64,000 nt of DNA from Vibrio qingdaonensis. GTDB lineage: Bacteria > Pseudomonadota > Gammaproteobacteria > Enterobacterales > Vibrionaceae. The stretch is taken from NCBI RefSeq assembly GCF_026191675.1, contig NZ_JAKRRY010000008.1:93737-157736 (forward strand), given 5' to 3'. This document shows, piece after piece, positions 26,381-36,093 of this stretch. How positions within the stretch are numbered: the stretch's first letter is position 1; every line of letters starts with the position of its first letter. Under the pieces are notes generated by a model. The model saw only the letters and a list, made by a program, of their open reading frames with translations. It did not search any database and had not been told where the DNA came from. A program made the translations under genes and the position numbers.

Positions 26381-26443
26381 GCTTTCTACTTTCTGCTTTC
26401 TGCTTTCTGCTTTCTGCTTTCTGCTTTCTGCTTTCTGCTTTCT
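26381..26443. repeat. Heptanucleotide tandem repeat, nine copies
   Basis: Nine uninterrupted units of GCTTTCT (second unit ACTTTCT). An open frame running through it would encode a repetitive hydrophobic peptide and is not credible as a gene. Such tracts can change length by slippage. Confidence 0.9.
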
Positions 26444-26505
26444 GCTCAAGAATAAAAACAATCAATTCGCCAACTTTATCGATACAAATCTCGTTGCTTC
26501 GTTAC

Positions 26506-26583
26506 TCTGTCGCTTGTTACTATGTCGCTTGTTCCTATGTTGCTTAGTTACTATGTCGCTTAGTTACTATGTCGCTTAGTTGC
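26506..26583. repeat. 15/16-bp tandem repeat, five copies
   Basis: Units of the form TATGTCGCTTAGTTAC at 26506, 26521, 26536, 26552 and 26568; first two are 15 bp, last three 16 bp. The array ends one base before the stop codon of the response regulator. Confidence 0.85.
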
Positions 26584-26584
26584 G

Positions 26585-27934
26585 CTAGGTATAATCCCCT
26601 CGATTCAGACCCAGCTTTTGCATTTTTTGATTAAGCGTTCGCCTTGGAATATCTAATTCAAGCATGACATCCGTGATACAACCATGATGGCGAGACAACG
26701 CCTCACTCAACACCTTTCTTTCGAAGTTATGCAATTGAATCGCGAGTGGTACACCGCTTTGTGTCATTTCGGTCGTAGAGCTAGGTCGCATCGTCAGAAT
26801 TTCCATGACAGACACGCTATCATCAAGGGCAAAGCGCATTGCGGCGTTCCTCAATTCACGGACATTACCAGGCCATGAATAACTCAATATTGCCTGTCGA
26901 TCTGCATCGCTTAATGTGCTTGCGTCTTCGCGAGTATGGCGAATAAAGTGTTCAAACAAGATTAGGGCATCATCTTCCCGCTCTCGCAGAGGAGGAATGT
27001 GAATTTGAGCGACATTGAGGCGATAATATAAATCTTGTCGAAATTCGCTATTGTCACTCAAGTCCTCTTTTGCCGCGGCAATCACTCGTAGATCCGTACT
27101 GATCGTTTGATTCCCTCCTACCCGCTCAACGGTATTTTCCTGTATGCATCGCAGAACTTTCACTTGCATGGCGAGTGGCATACTCTCTATTTCATCAAAA
27201 AACAACGTCCCTTTATCAGCATATTCAAGCTTACCAATTCGTCTTTTACTCGCCCCCGTAAACGCGCCAGCTTCATGGCCGAACAACTCACTTTCAAATA
27301 GATTCTCAGGTACCGCGCCACAATTTATTGGTACAAATTCACGTTTACCGCGCGGACTCTCATTATGCAAACTCGTGGCAACCAACTCCTTACCGCATCC
27401 CGTTTCACCATAAATAATGACATGAGTGTCAATGCGAGCCAGCTTGACCACCTGATCTCTCAGTTGCACCATTGCCGTACTTTGCCCTATTAACACTTGC
27501 TCAAGTCCGTTAACACTGGCCAAGTATTCTTGTCGATGTTGAGCTGACGCTTGTGCTCGATAAGAAATCACCGCCTCATTAACGCGTTGTGACAACCTTT
27601 CTGGCTGAAAGGGTTTTTCAATAAAATCAAACACACCTTGTTGCAAGGCACTTACCGCCATGTCGACATCGCCGTGCCCGGTAATTAAGATCATTGGGGT
27701 GTGAATATTGTTTGCCGTTAGGTCGGCGAGTATGGTCAACCCGTCTATATCGGGTAATCGGACATCACTGACTATCGCATCGTAGTCGCCATTCAGAATC
27801 GCAGACTTACCCGCGCCCCCAGTGCTAAATGCTTCCACTTCGAAACCTGCGAGTTGTAACCACTGGCTTGTTGCTTGTCGAACAATGTCGTCATCTTCAA
27901 TTAGTGCTACTCGCGCTGCATCGACGAAAACCAT
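26585..27934 (-). CDS. Sigma-54-dependent response regulator, DctD-like
   Basis: 449 residues: receiver domain (5-115) with phospho-acceptor Asp57 in VSDVRLPD; AAA+ domain (about 150-370) with Walker A GETGCGKEL and the sigma-54-contacting GAFTGA loop; C-terminal Fis-type helix-turn-helix (GCITDVMLELDIPRRTLNQK). Activates sigma-54 RNA polymerase by ATP hydrolysis after phosphorylation. Divergent from the sensor kinase gene; between its 3' end and the TAXI gene are its likely target sites. Confidence 0.93.
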   Translation of the reverse strand: MVFVDAARVALIEDDDIVRQATSQWLQLAGFEVEAFSTGGAGKSAILNGDYDAIVSDVRLPDIDGLTILADLTANNIHTPMILITGHGDVDMAVSALQQGVFDFIEKPFQPERLSQRVNEAVISYRAQASAQHRQEYLASVNGLEQVLIGQSTAMVQLRDQVVKLARIDTHVIIYGETGCGKELVATSLHNESPRGKREFVPINCGAVPENLFESELFGHEAGAFTGASKRRIGKLEYADKGTLFFDEIESMPLAMQVKVLRCIQENTVERVGGNQTISTDLRVIAAAKEDLSDNSEFRQDLYYRLNVAQIHIPPLREREDDALILFEHFIRHTREDASTLSDADRQAILSYSWPGNVRELRNAAMRFALDDSVSVMEILTMRPSSTTEMTQSGVPLAIQLHNFERKVLSEALSRHHGCITDVMLELDIPRRTLNQKMQKLGLNRGDYT

Positions 27935-28088
27935 AACCCATCACCTAAATAAATATTCTTTACCTACGTTAGGTAAATTTTCAATAGGATAAAAGGAGCT
28001 AAGTCGCACTTTTTGATCACAACTCTTTTACATCAATCAGAAACAGCGCAGTCTTTAAATAAAACAAAATCAGTCTATTACAGGATAC

Positions 28089-30161
28089 ATGATGAGATAT
28101 AAGTGGATAATTATTATCGTTGTCGTCATGTTGATCGGTGTGTTCTATGCAACGAGCCGAGAAGTATCACGGCAATGGCTTAGCAATCAAACCCAGACTC
28201 TTGTCCAAGAACGTTTGCTTGAATATATCGGTGAAGTAAGGCGGACATTGAAACGCTTTTATCACCTTCCTTACCTAGTCACTAATAACCCTAGAACCAT
28301 CGCATTAGTGGCTGGCGATTTAGATCTAAAACAAAGTGTTGAAGACGAACTATTCCAACTTGATAAAGCCGCAAATACTGAAGGTTGGCTGATTCTGTCG
28401 GCCACAGGTGAAGCGCTTGCCTCGAGTTTAGTTGGAGAACGATTCAGCCGATCAGATAGGCAAGCCATCGCGCAACAGATTCACTCTCAAGGCGAAGGTG
28501 TATCGCTGGTGAGTAAAACCAAAGGTTCGACGCCGTTTTACTATTTGACTGCCCCGATTTTTATTGGCTTAGACATAGAGGGCATAGCGGTAGTGCAAAT
28601 TGATCTCAGTCTGTTAACCGAACAAATCATTACCAGCCGTGACGTCATCACCTTACAGAACCAGCAGGATCGGTTTTTTTTGTCTAGTAGCAGTCAATAC
28701 AGTGCGGATTGGCTAAACGACTCATCCCATCACATTATGCAAAATACCGAGTTGCTGTATGACAACACGCGTATTAAAACCTGGCAACTCACTGACTCAG
28801 AGAATATTTCCGCCGATAGTTACCTAGCCCACACTGTTAAACTTGACGACTTAAATTGGAAAATTAGTTACCTAACGCCAATGAAACCAATGCTACAGAC
28901 GATTAATGTTGTCGGTTGGAGCACCGTCACTTTACTGTTATTCGCCACTCTACTGATGATCATCTTCTTTCAACGCCATCAAAAGCAACAAAGTAAACAG
29001 CAGATTCAATCGATTTTGGAGGAGTCACAACAACGCCTTACCCAAATGATAAATAAAACACATGTTGGCTTAATGGTGATTGATGATCGCGGTTTTTTAT
29101 TCGATGTAAACCCTATGGCAAAACGCCAATTCTGTCTTCCCGATAGACATAGCAAAGCGATACCTGCATGGGAATTATTTGATGCCGGTAACCCAAACTC
29201 TACTACGCTCAAATTACTAAAGAACCTAGCGATTCATAAAGAGCATACCGAACTAAGCGCGGTGGACACCATGGCAAAGCGAAGCGATGGCAGTCTTTTC
29301 CCTGTGCTTTTTTCATTAACCCTATTTCCATGGCATGGTCAGCCCTTTTTCCTTGCCACTGTCATTGATATCAGTAAACGAAAAACGGCCGAGCACGCGC
29401 TACAGCAAGCGAACCAAGCGCTTGAGAAACGTGTTGAAGAACGTACCCAAGCCTTACAACAAGCGCAGCACGAGCTCGTTCAAGCAAGTAAAATGGCAGC
29501 ATTGGGACGAATGTCGAGCGCAATCACTCATGAATTAAATCAACCCCTCACTGGGCTTCGTACGTTGCTTACTACCAATGAGCTTTTAATGGAGCGTAAT
29601 GAATATGAAATGATGCGCGCTAACCACACGTTAATTCAAACGCTCATCGATCGTATGGCAAATATGACTCGCCAGCTAAAAAGCTTTGCTTATAGTAAAC
29701 CCGAGTTACTCAACCCTGTTTCATTAACTGAAGCACTCGAAGAGACACTGCGTATTTACCAGTCAAGATTATCCTCGATTGACATACGGGTTCGAGCGCC
29801 GGAAGTAATGCCAACCATTACAGGTGAAGAACAACGTCTTAGACAAGTGCTAGGTAACCTGATTTCAAATGCCATCGATGCGCTCAGCGATACTAAGGAT
29901 CCTGTGCTCACCATCGCGATTAGCAAGGTGAACACCATGATAGAAATACGAATAATGGACAATGGATGCGGCGTACAGCCTTCTTCAATAGACGCTATTT
30001 TCGAGCCTTTTCACACCAGCAAGAAGATAGGTGACGGACTTGGGTTAGGGCTATCAATCACCGCTAACAATATGCGAGATATGAATGGGACCATCAGCGC
30101 TCATAATAATGCGCAACACGGCATGACGTTTACCCTATTGCTGCCGGAAGCTACCGTTTAA
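28089..30161 (+). CDS. Sensor histidine kinase, DctB-like
   Basis: 690 residues. Membrane segment at 4-22, periplasmic double-PAS-type sensor region (about 25-275) with LVTNNPRTIALVAGDL typical of DctB sensors, second membrane segment near 280-300, cytoplasmic PAS (about 315-435), coiled coil, then HisKA with SSAITHELNQPLTGLRT and the HATPase domain (NLISNAIDAL, DNGCGV, GDGLGLGLSI). Partner of the neighbouring regulator, so it probably senses the acid carried by the TAXI-TRAP system. Confidence 0.92.
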   Translation: MMRYKWIIIIVVVMLIGVFYATSREVSRQWLSNQTQTLVQERLLEYIGEVRRTLKRFYHLPYLVTNNPRTIALVAGDLDLKQSVEDELFQLDKAANTEGWLILSATGEALASSLVGERFSRSDRQAIAQQIHSQGEGVSLVSKTKGSTPFYYLTAPIFIGLDIEGIAVVQIDLSLLTEQIITSRDVITLQNQQDRFFLSSSSQYSADWLNDSSHHIMQNTELLYDNTRIKTWQLTDSENISADSYLAHTVKLDDLNWKISYLTPMKPMLQTINVVGWSTVTLLLFATLLMIIFFQRHQKQQSKQQIQSILEESQQRLTQMINKTHVGLMVIDDRGFLFDVNPMAKRQFCLPDRHSKAIPAWELFDAGNPNSTTLKLLKNLAIHKEHTELSAVDTMAKRSDGSLFPVLFSLTLFPWHGQPFFLATVIDISKRKTAEHALQQANQALEKRVEERTQALQQAQHELVQASKMAALGRMSSAITHELNQPLTGLRTLLTTNELLMERNEYEMMRANHTLIQTLIDRMANMTRQLKSFAYSKPELLNPVSLTEALEETLRIYQSRLSSIDIRVRAPEVMPTITGEEQRLRQVLGNLISNAIDALSDTKDPVLTIAISKVNTMIEIRIMDNGCGVQPSSIDAIFEPFHTSKKIGDGLGLGLSITANNMRDMNGTISAHNNAQHGMTFTLLLPEATV

Positions 30162-30326
30162 CGCCATTAAATGCGCCATGTTTAACGTCGAATTAATCGA
30201 GGGTCTACGCCCTACGCGCTCATAATGTGAACAACAACAAACTTTGAGGCGTAGAGCGCAAGAATGATGTGAGTCAGATATGAAATAAGTACAGTTAGGA
30301 TGGACAATAATAACAACGGAATGACC

Positions 30327-32417
30327 ATGAAACATAAGACTCTGTTCACCGCTTTGCTCATTGCAACGCCATCTATCTTCGCGTCGTCTGCCCTTTTTGC
30401 AACGCCTTATCTCACGATATCTACGACCACAACCAGTCGCGATTACCCGCTCGAGAATGACAATGCGGTGGTGATTCCACTCACCAAAGACAAATATCAA
30501 CTGTCTATTTCTGGCATTGAAGGGCGATGTGATAATCAGCTTCCCAGCAAAATCAAATTTAATACACCAATCCCTCTGCTGTGTGGGGAAACCACTCAAT
30601 TGCCTCTGACCATCAGGTTCACAGGGGATTATTCGTTCTCCTATCACGAAGATAACCAAACCTTAGTGTTTAAGCGACAGCCTAAAAAAGTCACCCAGAC
30701 CGCGTTTAAACGCCCACTACCTAAAGTACAGTGCGAAGCGTTTAGTGAGGGACCCAAAGACCTCAATGTCGCTTCTGCCTTTGCCGATGGCACATTGCTT
30801 CGGGAAGCATTTTCCGGTGAGGAAATACGCGTCAATAATGGCAAGGTTACCGTCACACCCTCTCAAAGAAATGGCGGTCTAATACTACTAGAGCCAGTAG
30901 TCAACGAGACAAAAACATCTAATACATCATCACATAAAACGCTTAACTACCGTAATGCTAACATCTATTTTGTCATGGTCGATCGTTTCAATAATTCTAA
31001 GCGTTCAAAAACACAGCCTTACTCTCGGCATAAAGATAACAAGCAAGAAATTGGTACTTTTCACGGTGGTGACTTAAATGGCGTCACAGAAAAGCTCGAC
31101 TACATTAAGAGCCTAGGAACCAATGTGATTTGGTTATCGCCAATTGTTGAGCAAGTGCACGGTTTTGTTGGTGGTGGTGATAGCGGATCTTTCCCATTTT
31201 ATGCTTATCATGGCTATTGGGCACGAGATTTTACCAAAGTTGACGAAAGCTTCGGTAACGAGGAAGACCTGAAACGTCTAGTATCAGAGGCCCATAAACG
31301 AGGAATCAAAGTTCTATTGGATGCCGTCATTAATCATCCCGGTTATGCGACGTTAGCGGATGCACAATTTGATGCGCTCGATGTTATTCCCGCGCCAGAA
31401 AGCCTGCCGACTCAATGGGCGGACTGGGCACCCGAGGCGGGCGAAAATTGGCATAGCTTCCACAGCAACATCAACTATCAATCATCAAATTGGAAAGACT
31501 GGTGGGGAGCGGATTGGGTTCGAACTGGACTGCCCGGTTATGACCAACCTGGTTCAAGTGACACTACGCTATCTTTGGCGGGATTGCCCGATTTCAAAAC
31601 GGAGTCGACTAAACATGTTCAGCCGCCGCAATGGCTGATGAATAATCCTGGCACACGTGTTGCACCACGAGACAACTATACCGTCACCGACTACCTCATT
31701 GAGTGGCAAACGGACTGGGTAAAGCGCTTTGGAATCGATGGCTATCGCGTTGATACCGTCAAGCACGTAGAGCCGGAAGTATGGAAACGACTTAAATCCG
31801 AAGCGGCAGACAGTCTAGAGCAATGGCGCTTGTCTAATAACATCTCTGGTCAACCTTTTTGGATGATGGGAGAGGTTTGGGGACACAGTGCAAATCGCAG
31901 TCCCTATTTCGACGATGGATTTGACGCATTAATCAATTTTGATATGCAGAAAAAACTCGATAAAGGCGCGGCTTGTTTTAGTCAAATGGCCGATACTTAT
32001 CAACACTACTCCAATTCAATTGCCGACTCTACGGACTTTAATCCCGTCAGCTACATGTCATCTCACGATACCGAATTGTTTTTTAGCCGATTTAAAAACT
32101 ATCAAATGCAAAAAAATGCGGCTAACGCTCTACTATTGAGTCCGGGCGCAATACAAGTTTATTACGGAGATGAAATCGCAAGAGACATAGGACCTTTCGC
32201 CGATGATTTCCATCAAGGTACTCGTTCAGATATGCTTTGGTCACTCGATACCAATAAGCAACAGTTACTCGCACATTGGAAAACCGTCGGTCAATTTAGA
32301 GACCGTCATCCTGCTATTGGCGCAGGTGCGCACCAAGTTATCGCTAATAATGACGCGTTTGTATTTTCCAGAATCCTCGGCGAGGATAAAGTCGTCATTG
32401 GCTATTTTGGTCGATGA
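30327..32417 (+). CDS. malS: Periplasmic alpha-amylase, MalS-like (GH13)
   Basis: 696 residues from ATG 30327; ATGs at 30300 and 30321 in frame are possible. Signal peptide MKHKTLFTALLIATPSIFASSALFA. N-terminal beta domain (to about 200), then a GH13 barrel with region I DAVINHP, region II GYRVDTVKHV (nucleophile Asp), region III GEVWG (acid/base Glu) and region IV SSHDTE. Length and layout fit MalS, which splits maltodextrins in the periplasm. Product ends soon after the barrel (VVIGYFGR). Stands alone, not within a mal cluster. Confidence 0.88.
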   Translation: MKHKTLFTALLIATPSIFASSALFATPYLTISTTTTSRDYPLENDNAVVIPLTKDKYQLSISGIEGRCDNQLPSKIKFNTPIPLLCGETTQLPLTIRFTGDYSFSYHEDNQTLVFKRQPKKVTQTAFKRPLPKVQCEAFSEGPKDLNVASAFADGTLLREAFSGEEIRVNNGKVTVTPSQRNGGLILLEPVVNETKTSNTSSHKTLNYRNANIYFVMVDRFNNSKRSKTQPYSRHKDNKQEIGTFHGGDLNGVTEKLDYIKSLGTNVIWLSPIVEQVHGFVGGGDSGSFPFYAYHGYWARDFTKVDESFGNEEDLKRLVSEAHKRGIKVLLDAVINHPGYATLADAQFDALDVIPAPESLPTQWADWAPEAGENWHSFHSNINYQSSNWKDWWGADWVRTGLPGYDQPGSSDTTLSLAGLPDFKTESTKHVQPPQWLMNNPGTRVAPRDNYTVTDYLIEWQTDWVKRFGIDGYRVDTVKHVEPEVWKRLKSEAADSLEQWRLSNNISGQPFWMMGEVWGHSANRSPYFDDGFDALINFDMQKKLDKGAACFSQMADTYQHYSNSIADSTDFNPVSYMSSHDTELFFSRFKNYQMQKNAANALLLSPGAIQVYYGDEIARDIGPFADDFHQGTRSDMLWSLDTNKQQLLAHWKTVGQFRDRHPAIGAGAHQVIANNDAFVFSRILGEDKVVIGYFGR

Positions 32418-32429
32418 ATTGAACTCATA

Positions 32430-32448
32430 GCGCTCATTGTATGAGCGC
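32430..32448. other. Hairpin after the amylase gene
   Basis: 8-bp perfect stem (GCGCTCAT/ATGAGCGC) with a 3-nt loop, 13 bases after the stop, but without a T run; maybe a message-stabilising hairpin. Confidence 0.5.
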
Positions 32449-32599
32449 CTGTTCACAACCATAACTAGCGCGGCGTAACTAGCGGGGTCTAAATAGAAAA
32501 AGAACCCGCTTTCATTGCCTGGAGTATTCACATCTTTTCGCTTGTTCTGTAAAGTGCCGACTCTACTGGTGACATTAATCAACATACAGCGGTAAAACC

Positions 32600-32845
32600 A
32601 TGAAAACAGATAACGATATTATCGACACCCTTGAATCCCTTGAGCAGTTCTTACTTTCAGTTGAAAATGGCGGTCTGGGGTTAGAAGGCGTTGCTGGTGT
32701 AGGAATGGCGACAAACAATTCTGATGGTCGCCACTTCGTCGCGGTCTTCAATGACAAGCAACAGCTCCTTCTCGCTCGCTGGATCAGCGATGAAATTTTC
32801 GAAACAGGCAAAGAACTGGTACGTACGGGACCAAAACGTCACTAA
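32600..32845 (+). CDS. Small conserved-looking protein of unknown function
   Basis: 81 residues, acidic N-terminal helix followed by a mixed region (GVGMATNNSDGRHFVAVFND). No signal peptide or membrane segment. Protein-like composition and clean position between the amylase and RNase H genes support it as real. Family not recognised. Confidence 0.6.
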   Translation: MKTDNDIIDTLESLEQFLLSVENGGLGLEGVAGVGMATNNSDGRHFVAVFNDKQQLLLARWISDEIFETGKELVRTGPKRH

Positions 32846-32906
32846 TACTAAATACTCGCTGGCGTTCTTCTACTCTCATTTGAGTCACTTAAGATAAATG
32901 AGTTAC

Positions 32907-33698
32907 TCAGCCTGCACGTAACGCCAGTATTTTCGTAAGATCCGAAAGGTCTGAGTATTGCACCATTGTTTCTTGTTTCGTATCAACCGCAACGATAGAC
33001 ATTCGGTCCGCTAACTCGTTACCTTCAATCCCCACATGCCCGTTAACGTGGTGAATAGCGACTTGGTTCGAAATTTGTTGGTAAAGTTCAAACATTGGCT
33101 TAATCAAATCTAGGTTTTTAATCTCTCCACCCGACTTTTTCCAGCCTTTCGCTTCCCATCCTTTCGCCCAAGTGGTCATGCATTGGATGGAATACATCGA
33201 ATCACAATAAATCGCTACGCTACGCCCAGCCAATAAATGCGTCTTTGCCAAATGCATTGATTGATGCAAGCCATTAAGCTCCGCAGTATTATTGGTACCA
33301 TTAGCTTGATACTTCCCATACCACAACTCGACAAGTGCGTTGTTTTGATACACCGCCAACCCTGTGCCTGCTTGACCTGGATTGGGATCACATGCGCCAT
33401 CGGTAAATATCTTAATGTCCAATGGCATTGCAGCAATATCTTGTTGTGATAGCGGCTTAGCTTTGGCCTTCGTATTTTTTTTAGCGCCTGTCGCTAATGA
33501 CATGGCTGAAGTGCGCGTTTTTACCGGACTATTACCTGTTGCACCGTTAGAACCAAATGCTTGTTCTGCTTCTGCTAACGTCGGAAACGATTTGAACTTC
33601 GCACCAGTAAACTTATCAACTTGAGCCTTACAATCTGCCCATGTAGAGAAAATGCCTGTTTCTCTTCCTTTCCACACCACATAATACTTCTTAGCCAA
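32907..33698 (-). CDS. rnhA: Ribonuclease HI with N-terminal hybrid-binding domain
   Basis: 263 residues. Residues 1-50 form the RNA-DNA hybrid-binding (viroplasmin-like) domain (KYYVVWKGRETGIFSTWADC); after a linker the RNase H domain has the carboxylate set: Asp in IFTDGACDPNPG, Glu in NTAELNGL, Asp in YCDSMYS and the NGHVGIEGNELAD segment. Cuts RNA in RNA-DNA hybrids. This eukaryote-like layout differs from the short RnhA of E. coli, so it may be a second RNase HI. Confidence 0.92.
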   Translation of the reverse strand: MAKKYYVVWKGRETGIFSTWADCKAQVDKFTGAKFKSFPTLAEAEQAFGSNGATGNSPVKTRTSAMSLATGAKKNTKAKAKPLSQQDIAAMPLDIKIFTDGACDPNPGQAGTGLAVYQNNALVELWYGKYQANGTNNTAELNGLHQSMHLAKTHLLAGRSVAIYCDSMYSIQCMTTWAKGWEAKGWKKSGGEIKNLDLIKPMFELYQQISNQVAIHHVNGHVGIEGNELADRMSIVAVDTKQETMVQYSDLSDLTKILALRAG

Positions 33699-34042
33699 TG
33701 CTCTACCCTTTTATATTTATACGTTACATCTACGCTGATTTGGCTTCACACGATATCGTAAGCCCATATCGTAAACGTGTGCTGTATGACCTAAGTAGTC
33801 AATGTGAATACAGTCACCAACATGAATACCGTCACCAGCGTGAACACAGTAACCAAGCGTGTATGAAAATGCTACGTAACCTTCACTTTTATAGTGTGAT
33901 TGCTGCTAATTTCAACGACAAAACCACGTTGTAAATTCATGTAATCAACCAGTGTAATAATAAGCGTAGTCGAACCAATGCAACGAGGCAGTATTACCCA
34001 CTCCCACTTCCTTCCTTGCTTTTGACTTGTGCAATATGAAAA
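33699..34042. other. Gene-free stretch with short imperfect repeats
   Basis: Around 33798-33862 the sequence repeats an 18-bp theme three times (GTCACCAACATGAATAC, GTCACCAGCGTGAACAC, GTAACCAAGCGTG). No gene is supported on either strand. Confidence 0.5.
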
Positions 34043-34065
34043 AAGCCAGCACTAGGTGCTGGCTT
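34039..34065 (-). terminator. Terminator of the hibernation-factor gene
   Basis: 8-bp stem (AAGCCAGC/GCTGGCTT) with a 7-nt loop followed on the minus strand by T6. Confidence 0.85.
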
Positions 34066-34086
34066 AGAAAATTTACGGCTTAAAAA

Positions 34087-34443
34087 TTAAACGAGTTTCA
34101 TTTCTTGAATGATATCTGATGCAATTTCAGGTTTTGTACTGGTTGGCTTTTCATGAAGCCCTGATTTAAGCTGCCCTTTTCTGTTACGTAGTCCTGTCTC
34201 TAACTTCTTAACTGCACCGGCGATAGCTGGATACATAACATCGTCAGTCGCTTTTGCTGAAACTCTAACACCTTCATAATTAGTAAAGACTTCCACTTGA
34301 TGCTGGCCATGTTCCTTTGTGATGATAATGTCGCAGCTGATTAGTTGTGGAAAGTGAGCGGAAACCTTCTCAAATTTGCTTTCTATTTCTTTGCGAGAAT
34401 CGTCGTTGATTGATACATGATGTGTTTGAACATTTACTTTCAT
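34087..34443 (-). CDS. hpf: Ribosome hibernation-promoting factor family (HPF/YfiA)
   Basis: 118 residues. Opening MKVNVQTHHVSINDDSRKEIE with the beta-alpha-beta-beta-beta-alpha core of HPF/YfiA, and basic residues in the second helix (KKLETGLRNRKGQLKSG). Binds the 30S decoding channel and silences ribosomes in stationary phase. The tail after residue 95 is short, without the dimerisation domain of long HPF. In vibrios there is usually another copy near rpoN, so this is probably an extra paralogue. Confidence 0.88.
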   Translation of the reverse strand: MKVNVQTHHVSINDDSRKEIESKFEKVSAHFPQLISCDIIITKEHGQHQVEVFTNYEGVRVSAKATDDVMYPAIAGAVKKLETGLRNRKGQLKSGLHEKPTSTKPEIASDIIQEMKLV

Positions 34444-35229
34444 ATAATTCTACCTTTCCAATCACTGTGTCATTTAAACGTAGCAAACTCCACGTCATTT
34501 GACCAAGTGAATTTGTACACTTTCGTGATTAACTTCTTTGTTCTCAAATAATTTTCACACTGCCCCTTGAATACGAAGTGATGAGACAGAATATATTAGG
34601 GGCACGAAGCGGGAAAACGATGTTTTTTTGACCGAACACTCGGTCAGGACAAGTTTTAACCTATTGAAAATTTTATAAATTCCCAACCCTAACACATGTG
34701 ACAGCGTCACTTTAAGCGATTATTTATTGCCATAGTGAGAGGCCTATCAATGGTCAATTACGCTATTTCATGTTACCAGTCAAACATGCACTTTAACGAT
34801 CAATATTCATTCTTCACCATCTTAACGCCTCTGTTCAAACACGCCTCTGGATTCACCTTCTGTCTTTGCTATTGGCTCGACTATCTCCTCATGCCAGAAC
34901 CACTCACAAATTTGAATAAACGTATTCATAAAAACCACGGAAAGAGCTAGAGATCTGCTCAATCAAATCAAAATACGTAGTGATGGCGCATTAAGTAACG
35001 GTAAGATAAAAACACTCTCTTCTACTGTAAAATCGGGGCTCAGTGACAAGATCTGATTACTTTCAATATCCAAGAACTACTACCCTAGCACTAGCTTTTC
35101 GCACATTTGGGTGATATTGCTCGCAGGTTGTTATGCAAGAGGCTAATTTTTCAACATAAAATTAGTGATGCGTATTATGCTTACCTTGATGACAGACTCG
35201 TCAATTGAATGAATCACAAGGTACTTCCA
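34444..35229. other. Long gene-poor stretch
   Basis: About 790 bases with no convincing gene; a 71-codon open frame at 34735-34950 lacks any family look. It contains one clear dyad (34629-34646). May hide a small RNA, but no promoter-terminator pair was seen. Confidence 0.4.
34629..34646. promoter_or_regulatory. 7-bp dyad resembling a TetR-type operator
   Basis: TGACCGA-ACAC-TCGGTCA, a perfect dyad 186 bases before the hpf start. The T run stands before it on the plus strand, so it is not a plus-strand terminator. No TetR gene is nearby; the reader is unknown. Confidence 0.45.
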
Positions 35230-35442
35230 ATGAAGAAATACGCTATCGAAACACAAACTAGTAACGACTGCCCAGAATGCGATTCAGATGAGTATCTATT
35301 GTCAGAAGATGGCGAAACCTTCCTTTGTGCAGGCTGTGGATTCTACACGCAAGAATATTCCAAAGATTGGACGGAGATGTATATTAATAAAGTCATGGTT
35401 CAAACACAGTCTAACTCACACACTTGCAGCCTTATTCACTAA
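35230..35442 (+). CDS. Small zinc-ribbon protein
   Basis: 70 residues from ATG 35230 (AAGG 8 bases before); ATG at 35209 adds seven residues. Two CxxC pairs, CPEC and CAGC, 18 residues apart make a zinc ribbon as in many transcription-linked small proteins. The last 9 codons overlap the 3' end of the convergent HAD gene. Function unknown. Confidence 0.65.
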   Translation: MKKYAIETQTSNDCPECDSDEYLLSEDGETFLCAGCGFYTQEYSKDWTEMYINKVMVQTQSNSHTCSLIH

Positions 35443-36093
35443 ACCATTGAGTTCACTAATATGCGCAACAACTTGTGTCATCGCGGATAGACATGTCACA
35501 TTGGGTTGACTTTCTACACAGACTTTAGCGAAATGTACCGTCTTAACGCCTGTCGCGATGCCCATATTGACGCCTTTTTCAGTGTCATCAATGTACACGC
35601 ATTCCTTAGGTAAAAAACCCATGATTGTCACAGCATACCGTAAAAGATCAGGTTCTGGCTTCCAACTATTGGCATCAAACGCTGAAATAACTTTTCCCTT
35701 GAAACGATCGGAAAGTCCAACAATAGACAACATATGCAACGCTTTTTTTGTTGGGCTGTTGGTGACAACGCAATACTCAATCATCTCATCGTCTAAATAA
35801 TCTAAAAGACGTTCCACACCATTAATTGGCGTAAGTCTTGATTCAAATAGCTCCGTAGTCAGACGTCGGTAAATCGGCTCAAGCAGATCCAACGAGACGT
35901 TGGATTCAGTGAGACGCTTAGCTGACATCAACACATCGGCTATTTTCCCTCCAGAAAAGTTTTCCGCCGCCACTTCTAATGAAAGCGACACTCCAACCTC
36001 TTTAAAGGTCGCAACTAGCGCCTCACAACAAAGCATTTCACTATCGACTAGGGTTCCATCGCAATCGAATAAAACACATTTCACTACTGACAT
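35416..36093 (-). CDS. HAD-superfamily phosphatase (YieH-like)
   Basis: 225 residues. Motif I FDCDGTLVDSE with nucleophile and acid Asp, cap domain up to about 90, motif II VVTNSPT, motif III lysine in SWKPEPDLL, motif IV YIDDTEKGV. Layout is that of beta-phosphoglucomutase-like sugar-phosphate phosphatases such as YieH. Substrate not decidable. Its 3' end overlaps the zinc-ribbon gene by 27 bases. Confidence 0.87.
   Translation of the reverse strand: MSVVKCVLFDCDGTLVDSEMLCCEALVATFKEVGVSLSLEVAAENFSGGKIADVLMSAKRLTESNVSLDLLEPIYRRLTTELFESRLTPINGVERLLDYLDDEMIEYCVVTNSPTKKALHMLSIVGLSDRFKGKVISAFDANSWKPEPDLLRYAVTIMGFLPKECVYIDDTEKGVNMGIATGVKTVHFAKVCVESQPNVTCLSAMTQVVAHISELNGLVNKAASV

Noticed and set aside
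26361..26579. Open frame through the tandem repeats
   Set aside because: The product is just translated heptamer repeat (repeating FCFLLSA) and has no ribosome site; treated as repeat DNA.
34735..34950. 71-codon frame in the gap after hpf
   Set aside because: No family look and no ribosome site of quality; left as gene-free.
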